Source: Vibrio sp. S17_S38
GTDB taxonomy: Bacteria > Pseudomonadota > Gammaproteobacteria > Enterobacterales > Vibrionaceae
Length of the DNA: 64,000 nt
Assembly: GCF_014694375.1 (NCBI RefSeq)
Contig: NZ_JAAUWW010000002.1
Location: 186,001 to 250,000, forward strand
Direction of reading: 5' to 3'
Under the pieces are notes generated by a model, which saw nothing but the letters and a program-made list of their open reading frames with translations, ran no database searches and was not told the DNA's origin. Shown here in pieces: positions 58,986-64,000 of the stretch (the stretch's first letter is position 1; every line of letters begins with the position of its first letter). Position numbers and translations under genes: made by a program.

Positions 58986-60311
58986 ATGCCTAAACAACGA
59001 TTATCACAATTACGTAAACATCCTTTATTTCCTCGCATGGTTCAAATTACCATCGGTTTGGTTGTTCTTTGGATCTTATATGCCATTTTTTCGGGGACCA
59101 GTGATGGACGGAAATCAGTTGATATGGATATGGATAAAGTTTTAATCAAAGAGCAAGAAGCGGTGGCTAAAACTAAACCTATTCGACCACTAGAAAATCC
59201 ACCTCTATTCGCTTATCAGATTCAAGATGGGGATAATTTAAGTAGCATTTTTGTTCGTTTAGGTGTGCCATATGGCGACATGCTCAGCGTTATGGATACC
59301 GACCAAAACCATTTAACGTTAGATACATTACGACCGGGTAACACATTAAAAATTTGGATGGATGAAGATCAAAAGCATCTCACTAAATTAGAAGTGGAAT
59401 TTACCATCGCTGATAAAGTGGAGTTTACTCGTAACGATGATGCGAGTTATACCTTTGATGAGATTACCCTTGAGGGTGAATGGAAGACTTACCCATTGGT
59501 GGGTGAAATTCAAGGCAGCTTTTCAACCTCAGTTTATAAAGTGGGTGTGTCAGGTCGTGAAATTGCCAATATTACTCAAATTTTAAAAGATAAACTTAAC
59601 TTTGGGCGTGATTTGCGCGCTGGAGATAAGTTTGAAATTTTGCAAAAACGTCAATTCATAGATGGAATTGCCAGTGGCAATCGTGAGATTGATGCGATTA
59701 GAATTTATAATAGGGGTAATGTGATCAGCGCGTATTTGCATACGGATGGTCAATATTACGATAAACACGGTGACAGTTTACAACGTGCATTTTTACGGTG
59801 GCCAACCAAAATACATTATCGTATTAGTTCACCATTTGATCCTCACCGGTTGCATCCTGTCACGCACCGTTTAGCTCCACATAATGGTACGGATATTGCT
59901 GCACCTAGTGGTACCGATGTATTTGCGACGGGGGATGGGATTGTGACTATGACTACTAATCATCCATATGCAGGTAAATATATATCTATCCAACATAGTA
60001 CGACCTATTCGACTCGTTATTTACACTTGAGTAAAATGTTAGTGCGTAAAGGGCAAGCAGTACACCGTGGACAATTGATTGCTAAATCGGGGGCTACTGG
60101 ACGGGTAACTGGTCCTCACTTGCATTATGAGTTCATCATTCGTAATCATCCAGTGAATTTTTTAACGGCGAAAATTCCTATGGCGACATCTATTTCTAAG
60201 AAAGATAAAGCCGCGTTTAATGCGAATGTAAAACAAATAGATGAAGAATTTAAACAAGCAAAAGAGATAGCAAAACAGGAAGATAAGTCGGCCGAAAATA
60301 AGTCGAGTTAG
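58986..60311 (+). CDS. mepM: M23 peptidoglycan endopeptidase MepM-like
   Basis: This 441-residue envelope protein has one N-terminal membrane anchor (about 20-36). An OapA/LysM-like module (about 75-125; YQIQDGDNLSSIFVRLGVP) is followed by a linker domain. The M23 metallopeptidase domain has zinc ligands HNGTDIAAP (His299, Asp303) and HLH (378-380) in GPHLHYEF. It cuts DD cross-links to let the wall grow. A Lys/Glu-rich tail follows. The start has a weak ribosome site; a terminator follows directly. Confidence 0.92.
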   Translation: MPKQRLSQLRKHPLFPRMVQITIGLVVLWILYAIFSGTSDGRKSVDMDMDKVLIKEQEAVAKTKPIRPLENPPLFAYQIQDGDNLSSIFVRLGVPYGDMLSVMDTDQNHLTLDTLRPGNTLKIWMDEDQKHLTKLEVEFTIADKVEFTRNDDASYTFDEITLEGEWKTYPLVGEIQGSFSTSVYKVGVSGREIANITQILKDKLNFGRDLRAGDKFEILQKRQFIDGIASGNREIDAIRIYNRGNVISAYLHTDGQYYDKHGDSLQRAFLRWPTKIHYRISSPFDPHRLHPVTHRLAPHNGTDIAAPSGTDVFATGDGIVTMTTNHPYAGKYISIQHSTTYSTRYLHLSKMLVRKGQAVHRGQLIAKSGATGRVTGPHLHYEFIIRNHPVNFLTAKIPMATSISKKDKAAFNANVKQIDEEFKQAKEIAKQEDKSAENKSS

Positions 60312-60322
60312 ATCATAAACAT

Positions 60323-60359
60323 AAGGCAAGTGATTGGATTAATCTCACTTGCCTTTTTC
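60323..60359 (+). terminator. Terminator after mepM
   Basis: AAGGCAAGTGA (60323-60333) and TCACTTGCCTT (60345-60355) form an 11-bp perfect stem followed by TTTC. It begins 11 bases past the mepM stop. Confidence 0.88.
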
Positions 60360-60377
60360 ATTTTAAATGGATTGAAA

Positions 60378-61655
60378 ATGGATAATTTAACAACCCCACC
60401 TTTAACTACTCCTCCTTTAGAGTCGCAAGCTAAGTCAGATAAAGCATTACAGCATCACACCGATATAAAACATAAATATAGCTGGCAAAACCCGCAAACT
60501 TTTTTGTTATTGGTTTCGATTGTCGTCCCGATTGCTTTTGCTAGCTGGCAAGCGCTGCTGAATAACTTTGTCATTGAAAAAGCGGCGTTCACTGGTGCCG
60601 ATATTGGTTTGTTGCAAAGCGTGCGTGAAATTCCGGGCTTTCTAGCGTTTACGGTTGTCTTTGTGCTGCTATTTATTCGCGAACAGAAGTTTATGATCGT
60701 TGCATTAGCCATGCTCTCTGTTGGCGTTGCTGTTACGGGTTTTTTCCCATCGATATTGGGTTTATTGCTGACGACATTATTGATGTCTACTGGTTTCCAT
60801 TACTTTGAAACCTTAAAGCAATCCTTGTCCCTACAGTGGTTATCAAAAGAAGAAGCACCAGAATTTTTAGGAAAATTAATTGCAGTTGGTGCGCTAGCTT
60901 CACTCCTTACTTATGGTGCTCTGTGGAGCATGCTAGAGGTATTAAAATTAAATTACTGGCATGTTTATTTGATCACCGGCAGTGTTGCATTGGCGGTTAC
61001 TGTATTTATGGCGGTTGCGTTTCCTCAATTTGAATCGACAACCATTCAAAATAAGAATTTAGTCTTACGCAAACGTTATTGGTTATATTACGCTTTAACG
61101 TTTATGAGCGGTGCGCGTCGTCAGATTTTTACCGTATTTGCGGGCTTTTTGATGGTTGAGAAATTTCACTATTCAGCTGCAGATATTACGTTATTATTTT
61201 TAGTCAATTATGTGTTTAATTTCGTATTCGCTAAAAAAATTGGCCGCTTCATTGGTGTGGTCGGTGAGCGTAAAGCGTTGATCTTTGAATATGTTGGCTT
61301 GATCTTAGTCTTTGTTGGCTATGCGTTGGTTCATAATGCGCATTTAGCGGCCGGTTTGTATGTTATTGATCATTTATTCTTTGCTTTAGCATTAGCGGTA
61401 AAAACATACTTTCAAAAGATAGCGGATCCAAAAGATATGGCATCAACGGCGGGCGTATCATTTACCATTAATCATATTGCAGCGGTCATTATTCCAGTTA
61501 GTTTTGGTTTACTGTGGCTCCAGTCTCCCGCGGCGGTATTTTATATTGGCGCAACAATGGCGGCTGTTTCACTATTGCTCGCTTTTAATGTTCCTTCAAA
61601 ACCAAGTATAGATAATGAAGTGTGTATGTTTAGGTGGGGAAAGAAAGTAGATTAG
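60378..61655 (+). CDS. MFS transporter of unknown substrate
   Basis: This protein of about 425 residues has a polar N-terminus with a Thr-Thr-Pro-Pro-Leu repeat and twelve hydrophobic segments. DIGLLQSVREIPGFLAF is its clearest conserved-looking part. I do not recognise the subfamily. The frame is open to a GTG at 60330, but that lies inside the mepM terminator hairpin, so I start at the ATG at 60378. The ribosome site there is weak. KYSWQNPQTFLLLVSIVVPIAF begins the first membrane span. Confidence 0.8.
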   Translation: MDNLTTPPLTTPPLESQAKSDKALQHHTDIKHKYSWQNPQTFLLLVSIVVPIAFASWQALLNNFVIEKAAFTGADIGLLQSVREIPGFLAFTVVFVLLFIREQKFMIVALAMLSVGVAVTGFFPSILGLLLTTLLMSTGFHYFETLKQSLSLQWLSKEEAPEFLGKLIAVGALASLLTYGALWSMLEVLKLNYWHVYLITGSVALAVTVFMAVAFPQFESTTIQNKNLVLRKRYWLYYALTFMSGARRQIFTVFAGFLMVEKFHYSAADITLLFLVNYVFNFVFAKKIGRFIGVVGERKALIFEYVGLILVFVGYALVHNAHLAAGLYVIDHLFFALALAVKTYFQKIADPKDMASTAGVSFTINHIAAVIIPVSFGLLWLQSPAAVFYIGATMAAVSLLLAFNVPSKPSIDNEVCMFRWGKKVD

Positions 61656-61717
61656 TACCTGCAAGCACCTAAGTTTCCAAGAAAGAAAAAAGACTGGTTT
61701 ACTAGTGAACTAAAAAT

Positions 61718-61760
61718 AACAAGGCCGAACAGATAATAATTTCTGTTCGGCCTTGTTGTT
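61718..61760. terminator. Strong bidirectional terminator
   Basis: AACAAGGCCGAACAGA and TCTGTTCGGCCTTGTT form a 16-bp perfect stem with an 8-base loop. On the minus strand ATTTTTAG follows. It separates the convergent MFS and RDD genes. Confidence 0.88.
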
Positions 61761-61778
61761 TAACGCGATGTTATAAAT

Positions 61779-62306
61779 TTATTTATTCGACCAATCAGGT
61801 TGAAAGGTATTACTTTTAGGCCGAATCACAACACTGCCAGCTAGTTTGTCGTGAAAGCCTTGTTTTTTACTATCAAATGCCACCCAAAGAAAACCTAATA
61901 AAAATAGAAAGGTTGAAACAAAATACCCTAAATAGCGAATAATGGATTGCGGGGTCGTTAGTGGTAAACCCGTTTTTGCATCGACCACTTGAGCTTTGAT
62001 TAACATTTTCCCCGGTGTGGCAGAACGGTAACGCCAAAACAAAACGGTAATGATCAGCAGAGGTAGATAACTCCATAATGTACCTTGCGGTAAAATACTT
62101 GACCAAGATGTACTAAATGAATGAAAACTTCCCATGTCATTTTCGACCGAGTAACTTTCAACATTATTGAACATACTGCCAAGAGGCAATAAAAGTAATA
62201 GGCAAGAATAAAGAACAGTATCGACTAGGCTGGCTCCAACGCGAGCCCAAAAACCGACATATTCATACTCAATAGGTGTTCCGAGTGGGTTGTTGAAATT
62301 AACCAT
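61779..62306 (-). CDS. RDD-family membrane protein
   Basis: This 175-residue protein has the RDD pattern: YVGFWARVGASLVDTVLYSCLLLL at the start, RSATPGKMLIKAQVVDAKTGLPL in the middle, and a last hydrophobic span with WVAFDSKKQGFHDKLAGSVVI. It has three or four membrane segments. RDD proteins have been proposed as transporters (some as Na+/H+ antiporters); the role here is unknown. It lies 27 bases downstream of the DUF445 gene on the same strand. Confidence 0.9.
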   Translation of the reverse strand: MVNFNNPLGTPIEYEYVGFWARVGASLVDTVLYSCLLLLLPLGSMFNNVESYSVENDMGSFHSFSTSWSSILPQGTLWSYLPLLIITVLFWRYRSATPGKMLIKAQVVDAKTGLPLTTPQSIIRYLGYFVSTFLFLLGFLWVAFDSKKQGFHDKLAGSVVIRPKSNTFQPDWSNK

Positions 62307-62333
62307 GTTGATCCCTACTAAATGATAAATCTA

Positions 62334-63044
62334 TTATAGATAATTGACGAATGCTGATAATACGCCGATAAGCCCACCAAACACACCACCCCAAACGACA
62401 AGCCATCCCAAATGCTGCTTAATCATGACTTGTACCATTTCTTTCACCATTTTAGGCGTTAGCTCATTAAGTCTTTGGTCGATAATAGTTTCAATTTTAG
62501 AGTTAATGTCACCCAACATGGATTGACTGTGCAGTTGCTGCTGAACGGCTTGTTGTATTTGTTCACTGTGACTAAGTTCAATAATAGATTGCTGCATTTT
62601 TTCAATAAATGGTTGCTTGAGTGGCTGTAGAGCTTCCGCCCCACCAAACATTGCCAGCATTCCACCAAATGATGAGTTTACAATAACCTCAGTCAATGAA
62701 TCAAAAGTAGGGGCTAAATCGATTTTCTCAATAATCGGTTGAAGATCTAGGCCTTTACCCTGAGACATCTCACCACTAACAAAGTTCTCAATATTACGCT
62801 GAGTGAAAAATTGCGTCATCATTAAGTGTTTAATGGCCGCTTTAAATTCTTCAAAACGCGCAGGTATAATACCAGAGCCATATAAACCGGGTACTTTCTC
62901 AAATAACATGTGCACTGCTAACCAGTTGGTGATAGCACCAGAAAATGCAAATAAACCAGCATAAAGAATGGTGGTTTGCTGAGTTACATAACCAATAGCA
63001 AGCAGTATTAAAGAAATGAGGTTAGTAATAAGGCTTTTATTCAT
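62334..63044 (-). CDS. DUF445 membrane protein
   Basis: This 236-residue protein has two N-terminal hydrophobic segments (LISLILLAIGYV and LYAGLFAFSGAITNWLAVHMLF), a long helical soluble part and a C-terminal membrane span (LGWLVVWGGVFGGLIGVLSAFV). GAITNWLAVHMLFEKVPGLYGSGIIPARFEEFK is the signature of the DUF445 (YheB/YjiN-like) family. Function unknown. Pairs with the RDD gene. Confidence 0.88.
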   Translation of the reverse strand: MNKSLITNLISLILLAIGYVTQQTTILYAGLFAFSGAITNWLAVHMLFEKVPGLYGSGIIPARFEEFKAAIKHLMMTQFFTQRNIENFVSGEMSQGKGLDLQPIIEKIDLAPTFDSLTEVIVNSSFGGMLAMFGGAEALQPLKQPFIEKMQQSIIELSHSEQIQQAVQQQLHSQSMLGDINSKIETIIDQRLNELTPKMVKEMVQVMIKQHLGWLVVWGGVFGGLIGVLSAFVNYL

Positions 63045-63092
63045 GATGTCTACTTTGTTTGAGTTAATGAATATCTAAGAAAATAGGTAATA

Positions 63093-63128
63093 AAAAAGAT
63101 GATAACTTGGAAAAGTATCATCTTTTTA
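63093..63128 (-). terminator. Terminator after yibL
   Basis: AAAAAGATGATAACTT and AAGTATCATCTTTTT pair with one bulge. It lies 40 bases past the yibL stop. Confidence 0.7.
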
Positions 63129-63167
63129 AGAAAACGTTCAATGTCGATATATTAGATTATGCAGACA

Positions 63168-63524
63168 TTAGAACTTGATCGGAGAAAAGCCCGTCATGAC
63201 TTCTAAATTCAATTGCTTACCAATTTTAGTAATAGGGTGAACAATAATTAAGCCTTTTACTGATTTCTTTAAACTACCTTGATCGGCTTGTTCTGCTTTA
63301 GTCAGCTCGCGAATAAACGGCATTGCCAATAATGCTTTACGCTCTTTGTTCAGATCAAAGCTATCTTTGTGATTCATCTGCGCTAGCTTTTTGCTGATTT
63401 GCTTGATTTCAGTTTCAAATTGAAAAATCATTGCTTTATCTGCACGTTTTTGTGCCGCTTCTAACTTATGACGGCATTTATCGAGTCGGTTGTTTAGTTG
63501 TTGTTTTTCATCATTTTGGCTCAT
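63168..63524 (-). CDS. yibL: YibL-like ribosome-associated protein
   Basis: This protein of about 118 residues is basic with an N-terminal coiled-coil (about 5-55; KQQLNNRLDKCRHKLEAAQKRADKAM). The conserved YibL end reads MPFIRELTKAEQADQGSLKKSVKGLIIVHP, then MTGFSPIKF. E. coli YibL, of the same length, is associated with ribosomes. The frame extends to 63590, but the 22 extra residues are not part of the family, so I use the ATG at 63524. The ribosome site is weak. Confidence 0.88.
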   Translation of the reverse strand: MSQNDEKQQLNNRLDKCRHKLEAAQKRADKAMIFQFETEIKQISKKLAQMNHKDSFDLNKERKALLAMPFIRELTKAEQADQGSLKKSVKGLIIVHPITKIGKQLNLEVMTGFSPIKF

Positions 63525-63672
63525 ATATACACCAGTCAAGTTATCACAAATACAAAGGGCGCAAATTGTAGCATAAGCCATGGCGTTCACCTATTGTTAC
63601 TTGGAGGGGTTTCAATGGGATCCGTGACGGTTATAATGAAGAAAATATAGGTGTAAGGATCAGAGTAAAATA

Positions 63673-64000
63673 ATGAACGAAATATTTTTTGCGGGTGGCT
63701 GCTTGTGGGGTGTTCAGGAGTTTATGCGTCATTTACCTGGTGTTTTGATGACAGAAGCGGGCCGAGCCAATGGGCAGAATCATGATACGCAAGGGGATTA
63801 CGATGGTTATGCGGAATGCGTCCGAACTCAGTTTGATCCGAACCAAGTTTCTATTCACCAGTTGATGGATTACTTTTTTGAAATCATTGACCCTTATAGT
63901 CTTAATCAGCAAGGGGAAGATGTAGGTGAAAAGTACCGAACTGGGGTTTATAGCAGTGACGATACGACCTTACTGATTGTTGAACGATACATAGCTAAAC
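63673..64000 (+). CDS. Divergent MsrA (peptide methionine sulfoxide reductase), 5' part
   Basis: The first 109 codons are in the window; the gene runs off the right edge. NEIFFAGGCLWGVQEFMRHLPGV holds the catalytic Cys in GGCLWG (GCFWG in most MsrA). YAECVRTQFDPNQVS, YFFEIIDPYSLNQQGEDVGEKYRTGVYSS matches the substrate pocket region. It reduces methionine S-sulfoxide. The short start, with no N-terminal extension, and the Phe-to-Leu change show it to be a paralogue group distinct from the housekeeping E. coli MsrA. TAA in TAATG precedes the ATG. Confidence 0.88.
   Translation, partial: MNEIFFAGGCLWGVQEFMRHLPGVLMTEAGRANGQNHDTQGDYDGYAECVRTQFDPNQVSIHQLMDYFFEIIDPYSLNQQGEDVGEKYRTGVYSSDDTTLLIVERYIAK

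Overview
The window is AT-rich (by eye about 40% G+C) chromosomal DNA of a gammaproteobacterium, most likely a member of the Vibrionaceae. Pointers are a multidomain GH18 chitinase, CosR-like and BCCT/ProU osmoprotectant genes, a dmsABC cluster, YibL, YjjG and Rnk relatives, and many MFS/EamA exporters each paired with a divergent LysR or MarR gene. I see no rRNA, tRNA, insertion sequence, prophage or CRISPR array. Most intergenic gaps carry compact hairpin terminators. Species assignment is inference only.

Layout. 1-3.6 kb: 3' end of lacZ, a GFA-family protein, a LysE exporter, a DUF4823-type lipoprotein and a class II Fic protein with a repeated operator-like motif. 3.6-9.7 kb: purine/urate catabolism (NCS2 nucleobase permease and uraH on the minus strand; puuE, uraD, allA and the membrane cytochrome c urate oxidase puuD on the plus strand). 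Together these give urate to allantoin to allantoate plus the ureidoglycolate step, but no allantoicase lies in the window. 9.9-14.6 kb: a small stress membrane protein, a 60-residue unknown, two MFS exporters and an AI-2E/PerM family protein.

14.7-23.4 kb: a complete arginine succinyltransferase (AST) catabolic operon, order argD/astC - astA paralogue - astA - astD - astB - astE, with an AraC/GlxA-type ArgR-like regulator just upstream. This is the layout of the Pseudomonas aruCFGDBE operon, and GTCGC half-sites like those recalled for Pseudomonas ArgR lie before argD. 23.4-29.3 kb: a CSS-motif/EAL c-di-GMP phosphodiesterase, an unknown lipoprotein and a large DUF748 envelope protein. 29.6-34.9 kb: dmsD-napF on one strand and dmsABC on the other, sharing a control region with FNR-like and NarP-like sites.

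35-43.3 kb: YddG exporter, TrmK, Rnk, two small unknowns (one a secreted tandem-repeat protein), Bcr-type MFS with LysR, yjjG, and an EamA exporter with a divergent MarR gene around a perfect 17-bp inverted repeat. 42.8-53.6 kb: osmoprotection and chitin: a cosR-like MarR gene, proVWX with two proX copies, a 1047-residue chitinase and a BCCT transporter with an altered aromatic box. 53.7-64 kb: GNAT, EamA plus LysR, pyrC with a PurR box, a MOSC-ferredoxin YcbX-like protein, mepM, an MFS, RDD, DUF445, yibL and the 5' end of a divergent msrA.

No clearly new multi-gene system stands out. The strongest leads are the Pseudomonas-style arginine operon with its own regulator and sites, the Fic locus with its three-site operator, the diverged second ProX, the non-canonical BCCT, and the secreted repeat protein.
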